Assembly: GCA_951812625.1 (NCBI GenBank)
Contig: CATOSP010000002.1
Span: 1 to 64,000, forward strand
Origin: an uncultured Dehalococcoidia bacterium
GTDB taxonomy: Bacteria; Chloroflexota; Dehalococcoidia; Lucifugimonadales; UBA3495
Direction of reading: 5' to 3'
DNA length: 64,000 nt
This document shows, one piece after another, positions 23,858 through 32,211 of this stretch. The notes beneath the pieces were generated by a model. It saw only the letters and a program-made list of their open reading frames with translations. It made no database searches and was not told the origin of the DNA. A program made the position numbers and the translations under genes. The stretch's first letter is position 1; each line of letters begins with the position of its first letter.

Positions 23858-26170
23858 ATGACTACTACAGTTGACAGGCCATCGGAGAGTTCCTCCAATT
23901 ACCGGGTCGTTGGCACCCGGCCCATACGCCACGACGGTCTGGAGAAAGTGACCGGCGCGGCCAAGTACGGTGCGGACATACAACTGTCCGGTATGCTCCA
24001 CGGGAAGATCCTGCGCAGCCCCCACGCGCACGCCATCATCAAGTCCATAGACACCAGCAAGGCCGAGGCGTTGCCCGGCGTGATGGCTGTGGCGTCGTCG
24101 GCAGACTTCCCCATCATCGAAGACCAGGTGATTGACCTGGCCGAGACGCAGGGAAACGTCCGGCTCATGGCCGAGCACGTGATGGCCAACAGGAAGGCCC
24201 TGTACAAGGGCCACGCTGTTGCGGCCGTTGCCGCCACCAGCCGCCACATTGCGGAGCAGGCCGTCGACCTGATAGAGGTCGAGTACGAGGTCCTGCCGAC
24301 GGTGCTGACCCACCGGGACGCGATGAGGGAAGGCGCGCCGCTGCTCCACGATACCCTGTCCACCCACTTCAAGGTGGACCGGTTTGGAAAGGGCGAGGAC
24401 CTGGGCGTCCACAGCAACGTCGCGGGCCACATCCAGCACAAGCTGGGCGATGTGGAAAAGGGGTTCAAGGAAGCCGACGTTATCGTCGAGCGGGAGTTCG
24501 ATACCGAGACCGTGCACCAGGGCTACATCGAACCCCACGCTTCGACCGCAGTCTGGCATCCGGAAGGCCGGCTGACCGTCTGGACCTGCACGCAGGGGGC
24601 GTTCGCCATCCGCTCCTCGACCGCCGCCATCATGGGACTGTCCGAGTCGGTGGTCAAAGTGATTCCCACCGAGATTGGCGGAGGATTCGGCGCGAAGATA
24701 ACCACCTACCTTGAGCCAGTGGCCGCAGTGCTTTCCCGCAAGACGGGCCGCCCGGTCAAGATAGTCATGGACCGCAAGGAGGTCTTCGAGGGTACAGGCC
24801 CCACCTCCGGGACGCACATGCGCTGCAAGATCGGCGCAACCAGGGACGGGAAGATTACGGCGGGCGAGCTGTACATGGTGTATGAGGCGGGCGCGTACCC
24901 CGGCTCTCCGGTTGGCGGCGGAACGCTGACGGGCTTCGGTCCCTACAACATCGAGAACATGCTGGTTGACGGCTACGACGTGGTCTGCAACAAGCAAAAA
25001 GTCCAGGCGTACCGCGCTCCGGGCCAGCCCCAGGCTGCCTTCGCGGTGGAGCCGGTCATTGACGAACTGGCCGAGGAACTGGGCATGGACCCCATGGACC
25101 TGAGGTTAAAGAACGCCGCCACAGAGGGCGACCGGATGCCCAATGGCGTTCCCCACGCGGTGTTTGGCTGTGTGGAGATGGAAGAGGCGATGAAGACCCA
25201 CCCCCACTACTCCGCTCCGCTGGACGGCCCGAACCAGGGCCGGGGCATCGCGGTGGGCTTCCGCTGGCAGGGAGGTCAGTCGTCGTCGGCCACCATCAAC
25301 GTCAACACTGACGGCACCATCAACCTGATTGAGGGGTCGGTGGACATCGGAGGGACGCGCACCGCCGTTGCAATGCAGGCGGCGGAGGTCCTGGGAATCA
25401 CGGCGGAGGACGTGAACCCGTCGGTGGCCGATACCGATACCATCGGCTACACGGCAACCACCGGCGGCAGCCGAACCGCCTTCGACACGGGGTTGGCCGC
25501 CATCGCCGCCGCCGAGGAGATCATCAAGGTGATGAGCGGGCGGGCGGCGCTCATCTGGGAGGCCCAGCCCGAGGACGTGGAGTTCCGGGACGGGACGTTC
25601 ATATTCACCAGGAACCCCGAGGACCGGTTGACCTTCAAGGAGCTTTCTGCCCAGCAGATGCGCACCGGCGGCCCCATCACCGCCTCGGCATCAGCCAACT
25701 CCACCGGCGTTGGCCCCATCATCGCGGGCAACATCGTGGATGTGGATGTGGACCCGGAGACGGGCAAGGTGGACATCCTTCGCTTCACGGCGTTCATGGA
25801 CTCCGGCACGTCGGTGCATCCCAGCTACGTGGAGGGGCAGTTGCAGGGCGGCACGGTGCAGGGTATCGGCTGGGCGCTGAACGAGGAGTATTTCTACGCC
25901 GAGGACGGCACGATGCTGAACTCCAGCTTCCTCGATTACCGGATGCCCACCAGCCTGGACGTGCCGATGATCGACTGCGTGATCGTGGAAGTGCCCAACC
26001 CGCGCCACCCCTTCGGACTGCGTGGCGTGGGCGAGGTGCCCATAGTGCCGCCGCTGGCCGCCCTGTCCAACGCCATCTACCACGCGGTGGGTGTGCGGAT
26101 CCACAAACTCCCGCTGACCCCCGGCTCGATCCTGGAAGCCCTGGAGGCAAAGCAGGCTGCCGAGGGTTAG
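23858..26170 (+). CDS. Xanthine dehydrogenase/aldehyde oxidase-family molybdopterin-binding subunit
   Basis: A 770-residue large subunit of a molybdenum hydroxylase. Motifs in order: the N-terminal GAAKYGADIQL domain, the GGGFGAKI Moco loop, AYRAPGQPQ in the active-site region, and the catalytic Glu in GVGEVPIVPP near 733. AYRAPG rather than AYRCSFR shows it is not form I CO dehydrogenase. Such enzymes hydroxylate aldehydes or heterocycles using Mo-molybdopterin cytosine dinucleotide and normally need a 2Fe-2S subunit and an FAD subunit. Neither is encoded within this window, so this is an orphan large subunit. A strong hairpin terminator follows at 26203. Confidence 0.9.
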   Translation: MTTTVDRPSESSSNYRVVGTRPIRHDGLEKVTGAAKYGADIQLSGMLHGKILRSPHAHAIIKSIDTSKAEALPGVMAVASSADFPIIEDQVIDLAETQGNVRLMAEHVMANRKALYKGHAVAAVAATSRHIAEQAVDLIEVEYEVLPTVLTHRDAMREGAPLLHDTLSTHFKVDRFGKGEDLGVHSNVAGHIQHKLGDVEKGFKEADVIVEREFDTETVHQGYIEPHASTAVWHPEGRLTVWTCTQGAFAIRSSTAAIMGLSESVVKVIPTEIGGGFGAKITTYLEPVAAVLSRKTGRPVKIVMDRKEVFEGTGPTSGTHMRCKIGATRDGKITAGELYMVYEAGAYPGSPVGGGTLTGFGPYNIENMLVDGYDVVCNKQKVQAYRAPGQPQAAFAVEPVIDELAEELGMDPMDLRLKNAATEGDRMPNGVPHAVFGCVEMEEAMKTHPHYSAPLDGPNQGRGIAVGFRWQGGQSSSATINVNTDGTINLIEGSVDIGGTRTAVAMQAAEVLGITAEDVNPSVADTDTIGYTATTGGSRTAFDTGLAAIAAAEEIIKVMSGRAALIWEAQPEDVEFRDGTFIFTRNPEDRLTFKELSAQQMRTGGPITASASANSTGVGPIIAGNIVDVDVDPETGKVDILRFTAFMDSGTSVHPSYVEGQLQGGTVQGIGWALNEEYFYAEDGTMLNSSFLDYRMPTSLDVPMIDCVIVEVPNPRHPFGLRGVGEVPIVPPLAALSNAIYHAVGVRIHKLPLTPGSILEALEAKQAAEG

Positions 26171-26202
26171 AGGGACCATCAGGCCATATCCCAGCAAACC
26201 GG

Positions 26203-26231
26203 AAGGGCCCGGGGAATAATCCCGGGCCCTT
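26203..26231. terminator. GC-rich terminator hairpin between convergent genes
   Basis: AAGGGCCCGGG at 26203-26213 and CCCGGGCCCTT at 26221-26231 form a perfect 11-bp stem with a seven-base loop. It lies between the stops of the convergent molybdenum hydroxylase and alpha-hydroxy-acid oxidase genes. T-runs are short, so it may act as a weak bidirectional terminator. Confidence 0.75.
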
Positions 26232-26258
26232 TGCTTGGCGTGCTGGTGGACCGCCTTG

Positions 26259-27374
26259 CTACCGGAAGCTCTCGGCCTGGGGGAACAGGGACAGGAGTGG
26301 GGAGACGGTCCCGATGGTCTCGCGGTCGATGCTGTCTATGGTGCTCCGGCCGCACATGCCCATCGTCCGGTCAAGCTCGTCTCGCAGGATTTCCAGGACG
26401 GCGCTGAGGCCCTCTTCGCCGTCCACGGCCAGCCCCCAGAACAGGGCGCGGCCAATGAGTACGGCCCGTGCGCCCAGGGCGATGGCCTTGAAGATGTCCG
26501 ACCCTCTCCTGATGCCGCCGTCCAGGTATACCTCCGCACGGTCCTGTACTGAGTCCACCACCTCGGGCAGCACTTCCACCGAGGCAAATGTCGTGTCCAG
26601 GTATCTCGCCCCGTGGTTGGACACGATGATCCCCTTCGCACCGTGCTCGGCGCTCTGCCTGCCGTCTTCGGCGTGCATTATCCCCTTGACCACCAGGGGC
26701 AGACGGGTGTTGGCCGCCAGCCAGTCGAGGTCGGGCCAGGTGGACGCTGGGTCGCGGATATCCCGCACTCCGGATGGTCCATCCAGGGCGAAGCTCTCGG
26801 AAGGGTCTGAAAGGTTGAGATGGGCAAAGTTGGGGGAACCGCCGCTGCCACGATAGTTGTTGCGGATGTTCCGCTCACGCTTGGGGCTGACCTTGGCGTC
26901 CAGCGTCAGGCAGAGGGCGGAGTAACCCGCCTCCTCGGCCCGTGCCGCCATCTCCAGGGTGAGACCACGGTCCCGGAAGAAGTACTGCTGGAACCAGATG
27001 GGCCCCGACGATGCCTGGGCCACGTCCTCCAGTGTTCGGGAAGACTGGGCGCTCAAAACCATGATGGTCCCGGCTTTCCCGGCAGCCTGCACAGTGGCGA
27101 TCTCCGCGTCTGGGTGAGCCGCGCTGTGGTTGCCGGCCGGGTCGAGCATTACCGGGAAGCTGATCTCCTGCCCTAGTACCGTGGTGCTCATGCTCCTATC
27201 GCTGATGTCAACCATCATGCGCGGTTTGAGCATGATTGAGTCGAGGACGGCACGGGTGCGGCGGAGGGTTATTTCGTCGGTTGCGCCGCCTGCGATGAAG
27301 TCGTACTCGCCTTTGCCAATGCGCATCTGGGCGATGGCTTCATACTCGTAGATGTTCACTGGGCCGGATGTCAT
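26259..27374 (-). CDS. FMN-dependent alpha-hydroxy-acid oxidising protein
   Basis: A 371-residue TIM-barrel flavoprotein of the glycolate oxidase/lactate dehydrogenase family. FMN-binding residues lie in LPLVVKGIMHAEDG (Lys) and GGIRRGSDIFKAIALGA. The catalytic His is in VSNHGARYLD. The family consensus there is SNHGGRQLD, so two positions differ. The Arg of GGIRRG is kept. It oxidises a 2-hydroxy acid to a 2-oxo acid; whether O2 or quinone is the acceptor is unknown. GGAGG lies ten bases before ATG 27374. Confidence 0.88.
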   Translation of the reverse strand: MTSGPVNIYEYEAIAQMRIGKGEYDFIAGGATDEITLRRTRAVLDSIMLKPRMMVDISDRSMSTTVLGQEISFPVMLDPAGNHSAAHPDAEIATVQAAGKAGTIMVLSAQSSRTLEDVAQASSGPIWFQQYFFRDRGLTLEMAARAEEAGYSALCLTLDAKVSPKRERNIRNNYRGSGGSPNFAHLNLSDPSESFALDGPSGVRDIRDPASTWPDLDWLAANTRLPLVVKGIMHAEDGRQSAEHGAKGIIVSNHGARYLDTTFASVEVLPEVVDSVQDRAEVYLDGGIRRGSDIFKAIALGARAVLIGRALFWGLAVDGEEGLSAVLEILRDELDRTMGMCGRSTIDSIDRETIGTVSPLLSLFPQAESFR

Positions 27375-27445
27375 TTTAGGTCACCTCCGTTGGGATGTTG
27401 CGACGGGCGCTATCGGGGCCGGCGAATTGGAGCGGGTTGCTTCCA

Positions 27446-27673
27446 TCAGTCACCGTTTCGGGTCACGGTCCGCTGCTGTTGGTTCAGCGAAGCGAGCAGC
27501 TTTGCTGTTGACGCGGCTATCTCGTCAACAGCAAGGTCGAAGGCGGGGGCGTTGGCACGGGACGGGGCACGGTAACCGCTGACCTTGCGGACGAACTGGA
27601 GAGCCGCCTCCCGTACCTGAACTTCATTCGGCTGGTTGTCGCAATTTCTCAGTGTCTTGATGCTCCGGCACAC
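27446..27673 (-). CDS. DUF2277 family protein
   Basis: A 75-residue protein of DUF2277, a small conserved bacterial family of unknown function. The signature CRSIKTLRN follows the start, and ALQFVRKVSGYRAPSRANAPA and FDLAVDEIAASTAKLL complete it. The open frame extends to 27685, but GTG 27673 with GAGG six bases upstream gives the family's usual M-C-R start. It lies 38 bases after the HD-domain gene on the same strand. Confidence 0.88.
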   Translation of the reverse strand: MCRSIKTLRNCDNQPNEVQVREAALQFVRKVSGYRAPSRANAPAFDLAVDEIAASTAKLLASLNQQQRTVTRNGD

Positions 27674-27711
27674 GGTACACCTCACTGACTTCCGAGAAGT
27701 TCCGGTTGTCC

Positions 27712-28278
27712 TTACCGGTCAGCCTCGTGGCTGAAGGGTTCACGGGCGAAAATGCGGCGGACCATCGGTTCGAAGGTGGACAACGGCTCCGATTCGTAGG
27801 ACGGGTCGAAGGAGGACTGGTCCCACTTTTCGCAGAAGTCCACCGCAGCCTGGTAGTAGGGGTGGTCGCGGAAACGGTCACGGGCATTGCGGTCGCCCCC
27901 GGTGTGGTGGGCGTAGTAGTAGGTCTGGAACAGCCCATGCTGCCTGAGAATCCAGTAGATCTTCTCGGACACGTAGGGGCGCAGCACAGATGCAGCCATT
28001 TCGCTGTGGTTGTGGGGCGCGAGCAGGTCGCCAATGTCGTGCAACAGGGCGGCGACCACAGTCTCCTCGTCGGCGCCGTCGTGGTAGGCACGGGTGGCGG
28101 ACTGAAGGGAGTGTTCAAGCCGGTCAATCTTGTAGCCGCCGAAAGAGTCTTTCAGAGCGCGCAGTTCTTCCATCACCCGGTCTGCGACTCCCGCGGCCAG
28201 TTCCGCTTCGAGTCTGCCCAGAAGCTCGTAGTCTTCAGCGGTGCCTTCGGCCATGCGCGTGAAACTGACTGTTTCCAT
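27712..28278 (-). CDS. HD-domain protein (PhnZ/inositol-oxygenase-like)
   Basis: A 188-residue HD-domain protein. Metal-ligand segments are RLEHSLQSATRAYHDG, ALLHDIGDLLAPHNHSE and QHGLFQTYYY. Family knowledge: some close relatives, such as PhnZ and TmpB, are mixed-valent di-iron oxygenases in phosphonate breakdown, while others are phosphohydrolases. No phosphonate gene is adjacent, so either role is possible. The frame is open to 28350, but ATG 28278 has GGAGG just upstream. It precedes DUF2277 by 38 bases. Confidence 0.82.
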   Translation of the reverse strand: METVSFTRMAEGTAEDYELLGRLEAELAAGVADRVMEELRALKDSFGGYKIDRLEHSLQSATRAYHDGADEETVVAALLHDIGDLLAPHNHSEMAASVLRPYVSEKIYWILRQHGLFQTYYYAHHTGGDRNARDRFRDHPYYQAAVDFCEKWDQSSFDPSYESEPLSTFEPMVRRIFAREPFSHEADR

Positions 28279-28353
28279 TGTCCTCCGCTCCTTGGTCTGT
28301 GGCTGGCTGCCAGCGTCGGGAAGCAATGGACCGAAGGTGCACCCGACCAATGA

Positions 28354-28800
28354 CTACTCCAGTTCGATCAGAGGGTCGTTTGCTCCCACTGAGTCCATTG
28401 GCTGGACGTGGATGGTCTTGACAACGCCGTTGCGGACGGCGCGGATGCTCTGCTCCATCTTCATGGCCTCGACGATGCACACCTCGTCACCTACCGAGAC
28501 CTGATCGCCGGGGCGGACCATGATGGCGATGACGCGGCCAGCCATTGGGCTGCGCAGGATGCTGTCCGATGGGTCTCCGGCTGTGCCTCCACTCTGGCGG
28601 CGAGGCGGGGGTTGTACCAGCTCGGCGGGGCGTCTGCGGGTGGGGCGTTCTCCCGGCTGGGGTCTTGAGGGAAGGCCATCGACTTCGACCTGAAAAGTCT
28701 CGCCCTCTACGGTTACCTCGATGGGCGAATAGGTGAGGTCTCCAACTTCAACCGAGTACCAGGTGTCGCCGACCCGTACTCGAAGAGAAGTTACCGCCAA
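28354..28800 (-). CDS. Biotin/lipoyl carrier protein (acyl-CoA carboxylase BCCP)
   Basis: A 148-residue biotin carrier. The biotinylation motif EAMKMEQ has its lysine at K114, in a C-terminal biotinyl domain (residues 82-148). The middle, about 42-78, is a proline/arginine-rich flexible linker. Residues 1-40 form a short beta-domain. Start is TTG 28800, which overlaps the end of the biotin carboxylase gene by ten bases. It works with that gene: carboxylation of biotin, then transfer to an acyl-CoA. The carboxyltransferase subunit is not within the window. Confidence 0.88.
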   Translation of the reverse strand: MAVTSLRVRVGDTWYSVEVGDLTYSPIEVTVEGETFQVEVDGLPSRPQPGERPTRRRPAELVQPPPRRQSGGTAGDPSDSILRSPMAGRVIAIMVRPGDQVSVGDEVCIVEAMKMEQSIRAVRNGVVKTIHVQPMDSVGANDPLIELE

Positions 28801-30356
28801 CCCCGATTACCCCCCATTGTGCGGGAGAGCAACTGGGCGCGCCGTCCGTAGGAACGCCAGACGTTGGGAGAGTGGGCTGGTGGGGCGCTGTCTGAGGAGT
28901 TGGCCTTCATGGCCATTGCCATGGCTACGGCGATGGCTGCCGCGACTTCCCGGTCATTTTTGTCGTGCCCGTTATTCGGCATGGCTCCGTTCCCTTTCGG
29001 AGAGGGGGCGTAACCGTTCCGGTCCTCGATCACGTTCGCCAGAGAGCCGGTATGGTGGCTGGACTCAACGAACTCCCTGCTGGTCAGGACGTCTCGCAAG
29101 AGAGGAACGTTGTGGGTCAAACCTTCGATCCTGACCGACAGGAGGGCTTGTAGTAGACGCTTCACCGACTCCTCGCGATTCTCCCCCCACACCATGACTT
29201 TCGCCAACAACGGCTCATAGTGTAACCCAACTTGATAGCCTGCGCAAAGGGCGGAGTCGACCCTCACGTTTTCACCCGAGGGAAGGCTCACGCGGTCCAC
29301 CTGGCCCGCTTGAGGAATGCAGGTGACCGGGTCTTCGGGGTAAATGCGGGCTTCGATGGCGTGTCCGGCCGCCACGATGTCATCCTGCTGGACCGGCAGG
29401 GGTTCCCCGGCAGCCACCCGGAGTTGCATTTCCACGATGTCCAGCCCGGTTATCATCTCGGTGACGCCGTGCTCTACCTGCAGCCGGGTATTCACTTCCA
29501 GGAAGAACACCTCCCCATCCGGGGACACCAGAAACTCCACGGTGCCTGCATTGGTGTATCCGGCTTGACTGGCCAGTTCCAGAGCCAGGTTGTGAATGTG
29601 GCGGCGCAGTTCCGGCGAGAGCTTCACCGCCGGAGTTTCTTCCACCAGTTTCTGGTTCCGACGCTGTACGGAGCAGTCCCTTTCAAAGAGGTGGACCAGA
29701 TTCCCATGCTCGTCTCCGATGATCTGTACCTCGATATGGGACGCACCGCCAAGGTATCGCTCGAAATAGAGCACCGGGCTGCCAAATGCCCATTCCGAGA
29801 TGTGCCTGATACGCTGGATGATTGGCCTCAATTCCTCTATAGAGTGGGCTACGTCAATGCCGATACCCCCGCCCCCATCGGCGGCCTTGATCATCAGCGG
29901 GAACCCCAACTCGCGGGCGCATTCCTCTGCATGGGAGTCGTCAACGGGTTCCAGAGTGCCTGGTATCACGGGCAGTCCGGCGTTCCTGGCCAGCTTGCGC
30001 GCGCTGAGCTTGTCGCCCATCTTCTCCATGACCGATGGAGACGGGCCGATGAACGAGAGTCCAGAGTCGCGGCAGGCGCGGGCAAACGAGGTAGACTCAG
30101 ACAGGAAGCCGTAACCCGGATGCACCGCCTCAGCACCGCTCCGATGCGCGGCTTCCAGGACTCTTTCGATGTTCAGGTAGCTGCTCGAGGGAGGGGCTTC
30201 CCCCAGGAGAAAGGCTTCGTCGGCCATACGCACGTGAAGGGAGTCGCGGTCAGCGTCGGAATAAACGGCTACAGTTCGGATGCCGATCTTGCGGCAGGTA
30301 CGGATGATGCGGCAAGCGATCTCACCGCGGTTGGCGATAAGAATTTTCCTGAACAC
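28791..30356 (-). CDS. accC: Acyl-CoA carboxylase biotin carboxylase subunit
   Basis: A 521-residue biotin carboxylase. The N-terminal FRKILIANRGEIACRIIRT and HPGYGFLSES are standard, followed by an ATP-grasp domain with IKAADGGGGIGI, SVQRRNQKLVEE and FLEVNTRLQVEHGVTE, which contains the catalytic Glu/Asn/Arg set. The typical AccC is about 450 residues, so this has a C-terminal extension of about 70 residues rich in Ala/Met that looks non-conserved. GTG 30356 has GAGG upstream. It forms an operon with the biotin carrier gene. Substrate (acetyl-, propionyl- or methylcrotonyl-CoA) depends on the missing carboxyltransferase. Confidence 0.9.
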   Translation of the reverse strand: MFRKILIANRGEIACRIIRTCRKIGIRTVAVYSDADRDSLHVRMADEAFLLGEAPPSSSYLNIERVLEAAHRSGAEAVHPGYGFLSESTSFARACRDSGLSFIGPSPSVMEKMGDKLSARKLARNAGLPVIPGTLEPVDDSHAEECARELGFPLMIKAADGGGGIGIDVAHSIEELRPIIQRIRHISEWAFGSPVLYFERYLGGASHIEVQIIGDEHGNLVHLFERDCSVQRRNQKLVEETPAVKLSPELRRHIHNLALELASQAGYTNAGTVEFLVSPDGEVFFLEVNTRLQVEHGVTEMITGLDIVEMQLRVAAGEPLPVQQDDIVAAGHAIEARIYPEDPVTCIPQAGQVDRVSLPSGENVRVDSALCAGYQVGLHYEPLLAKVMVWGENREESVKRLLQALLSVRIEGLTHNVPLLRDVLTSREFVESSHHTGSLANVIEDRNGYAPSPKGNGAMPNNGHDKNDREVAAAIAVAMAMAMKANSSDSAPPAHSPNVWRSYGRRAQLLSRTMGGNRGWR

Positions 30357-30422
30357 CAGCGGACCTCTTTAGCGCGGCGAGGCAGCCCGGTAGGGCAGCC
30401 CGTTCGCAGGTTATATATGTAC

Positions 30423-31202
30423 CTACGTATATACCGCAGAGCGAGATTCGCGGTTAAGGTCTTTCAGGAAGGAATTAGAACGAATTTGAAAATCCAACCA
30501 GTATTCCAGGGTAACTTCCAGCAGGCCCTGGACTTCCCGTTTCAGGTTTTGGCCCATACGCACCGGTTGGATGCTGCCCGGGCTGCTCCGGTCAAGCAGC
30601 CGCAGCACCTTGACCGCCTGCAAGGAAAGGGGCATCACAAGGGCGTCGGTTGGTCGGCAGTCCAGGCACATGGCACCGCCGAGGGCCGGGCTGAATCGGT
30701 GGCGGCCCGGTTCCAGTTCGCGGCGGCATTCCACGCACCGGTAAAGCTCTGGTTTGAGACCAGAGACGTTCAACAGTTGGAGATCGAAGCAGCGCAGTGG
30801 CAGATATGGTTGCGACTCGCCAGCGACGGCGTGAAGGGTCTCAATGGCCAGTTGGTAGAGAGGATGGTTAGCACCGTTTTCCGCGCCGAAACCGTCGACA
30901 AGCTCGGCGACGTAGAAACCGTTGGTGATGGAATCCAGGTCGTCCTTGAGTGCGCCGAAGCTCTCGATTGCCTGCACCTGTTCCACGTCGTCCAGGTTCA
31001 GGCCCCGGCGGATGGTGAGCCTTGCCTGGGTCAGCGGTTCCAGGTGGCCCACCAGCTTGCTGTTGGAACGCCTTGCACCCCTGGCGACGGCCCGTACCTT
31101 GCCGCGGTCGGCGGTGTAGAAGGTTACCAGCAGGCCGCTCTCGCCGAAGGGGATGTGCTTCAGGATGAGGGCGTCGCAGTGGTATGTCCGCGGGGGCGGC
31201 AT
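30423..31202 (-). CDS. recO: DNA repair protein RecO
   Basis: A 259-residue RecO. The N-terminal OB-fold begins YHCDALILKHIPFGESGLLV and YTADRGKVRAVARGARRS. The central C-VEC and C-LDC pairs form the zinc site (CVECRRELEPGRH... CLDCRP). RecO loads RecA at gaps together with RecR, whose gene lies two bases upstream in the same operon. The ATG 31202 has an AGGAGC ribosome binding site within the recR stop region. Confidence 0.92.
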   Translation of the reverse strand: MPPPRTYHCDALILKHIPFGESGLLVTFYTADRGKVRAVARGARRSNSKLVGHLEPLTQARLTIRRGLNLDDVEQVQAIESFGALKDDLDSITNGFYVAELVDGFGAENGANHPLYQLAIETLHAVAGESQPYLPLRCFDLQLLNVSGLKPELYRCVECRRELEPGRHRFSPALGGAMCLDCRPTDALVMPLSLQAVKVLRLLDRSSPGSIQPVRMGQNLKREVQGLLEVTLEYWLDFQIRSNSFLKDLNRESRSAVYT

Positions 31203-31204
31203 TC

Positions 31205-31819
31205 CTAAAGCTCCTGCCGTCCCTGGAAAGCGCGGCGGAGTGTCTGGTCGTCGGAATATTCCAGGGAGCCGCCCACGGGCAGGCCGCGCGCGAGGTGGGT
31301 GATCCTGATGTCTCTACCCTCCAGGTGACGGCGGATGTACATTGACGTGGCCTCGCCTTCGAGGGTGGGGTTGGTGGCGATGACCAACTCCTCTACGCTC
31401 CCGGCTTCCAGGCGCTTGAACAGGTCGCCCAGCTTGAGGTCATGGGCCGTGACGCCGTTGAGGGGTGAGATTACCCCGTGCAGGACGTGGTACAGGCCGT
31501 CGTAGCAGTGGGTACGCTCCAAGGCCATCACGTCCAGCGGGTCTTCCACCACGCAGATCTGCCCCTGGTTGCGGCGGGGTTCCTGGCATATGGAGCAAGG
31601 AGAGATGTCGGTGAGGTTCTGGCAGTCCTGGCAGAAGATGACGTTGCGCTTGACGCTGGTTATGGCGTCAGCCAAGGCCAGGGCTTCATCTTCTGGCAGA
31701 CGGATGAGGTGGTAGGCAAGCCGCTGGGCGCTCTTGGGGCCGATGCCGGGGAGTTTGTGCAGCTCCTGCACCAGCCGCGCCAGGGATGGCGATGCCGCTG
31801 GGAGAGGGCCCATGCTCAT
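31205..31819 (-). CDS. recR: Recombination protein RecR
   Basis: A 204-residue RecR. A helix-hairpin-helix (HKLPGIGPKSAQRLAYHL) is followed by the C4 zinc finger CQDCQNLTDISPCSIC and a Toprim domain with VVEDPLDVMALE. It joins RecO in RecA loading at gaps. The gene lies between ybaB and recO, the common dnaX-ybaB-recR order. ATG 31819 is the conserved start (MSMGPLPAAS). Confidence 0.95.
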   Translation of the reverse strand: MSMGPLPAASPSLARLVQELHKLPGIGPKSAQRLAYHLIRLPEDEALALADAITSVKRNVIFCQDCQNLTDISPCSICQEPRRNQGQICVVEDPLDVMALERTHCYDGLYHVLHGVISPLNGVTAHDLKLGDLFKRLEAGSVEELVIATNPTLEGEATSMYIRRHLEGRDIRITHLARGLPVGGSLEYSDDQTLRRAFQGRQEL

Positions 31820-31887
31820 GCCGCACCTACCAGATGCGCCGGGCGGAGGACTGAGATGGATGCGGGTGAGCCTGGTTCATAGATGGC

Positions 31888-32211
31888 TTAACCCAACCCG
31901 GGGATATTCATTCCCCCGGTGATTGCGCCCATCTTTTCGGCGGCGAGTTCCTGGGTCTTGTTGAAGGCGTCGTTGACTGCCGCGGCCACCAAGTCCTGGA
32001 GCAGGTCCACATCCTCCGCAGCCTCGGGGTCTATGGTTACGGATTCGACGACCTGCTTGCCGGACATAACAACCTTGATAACACCGCCGCCGGCGCTTCC
32101 CTCGACGGTCATGGTCTCCAACTCTTCCTGGACCTTCTGCAACTGGGCCTGAAGTTGCTGCGCCTGCCGCATCATATTGTTGCCGCCGCGATTGCCCCGG
32201 TTGCGGTTCAT
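31888..32211 (-). CDS. ybaB: YbaB/EbfC family nucleoid-associated protein
   Basis: A 107-residue DNA-binding protein. A Met/Asn-rich start (MNRNRGNRGG) leads into QQLQAQLQKVQEELETM, then EGSAGGGVIKVVMSGKQVV and DLLQDLVAAAVNDAFNKTQ, the YbaB core. ATG 32211 overlaps the dnaX stop (ATGA) and has GGAGGAACC upstream; a longer frame to 32388 only overlaps dnaX. Its place between dnaX and recR is the conserved arrangement. Confidence 0.92.
   Translation of the reverse strand: MNRNRGNRGGNNMMRQAQQLQAQLQKVQEELETMTVEGSAGGGVIKVVMSGKQVVESVTIDPEAAEDVDLLQDLVAAAVNDAFNKTQELAAEKMGAITGGMNIPGLG

Noticed and set aside
23858-23885. ACTACTACAGTTGACAG resembling a MITE end
   Set aside because: It is the start of the hydroxylase coding sequence, has no inverted partner within 300 bases and matches only part of the repeat.
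23648-24997. A 449-residue minus-strand frame
   Set aside because: Antisense to the molybdenum hydroxylase; no domain seen.
29232-31208. A 658-residue plus-strand open frame
   Set aside because: Entirely antisense to accC and recO, which have clear motifs. No family signature.
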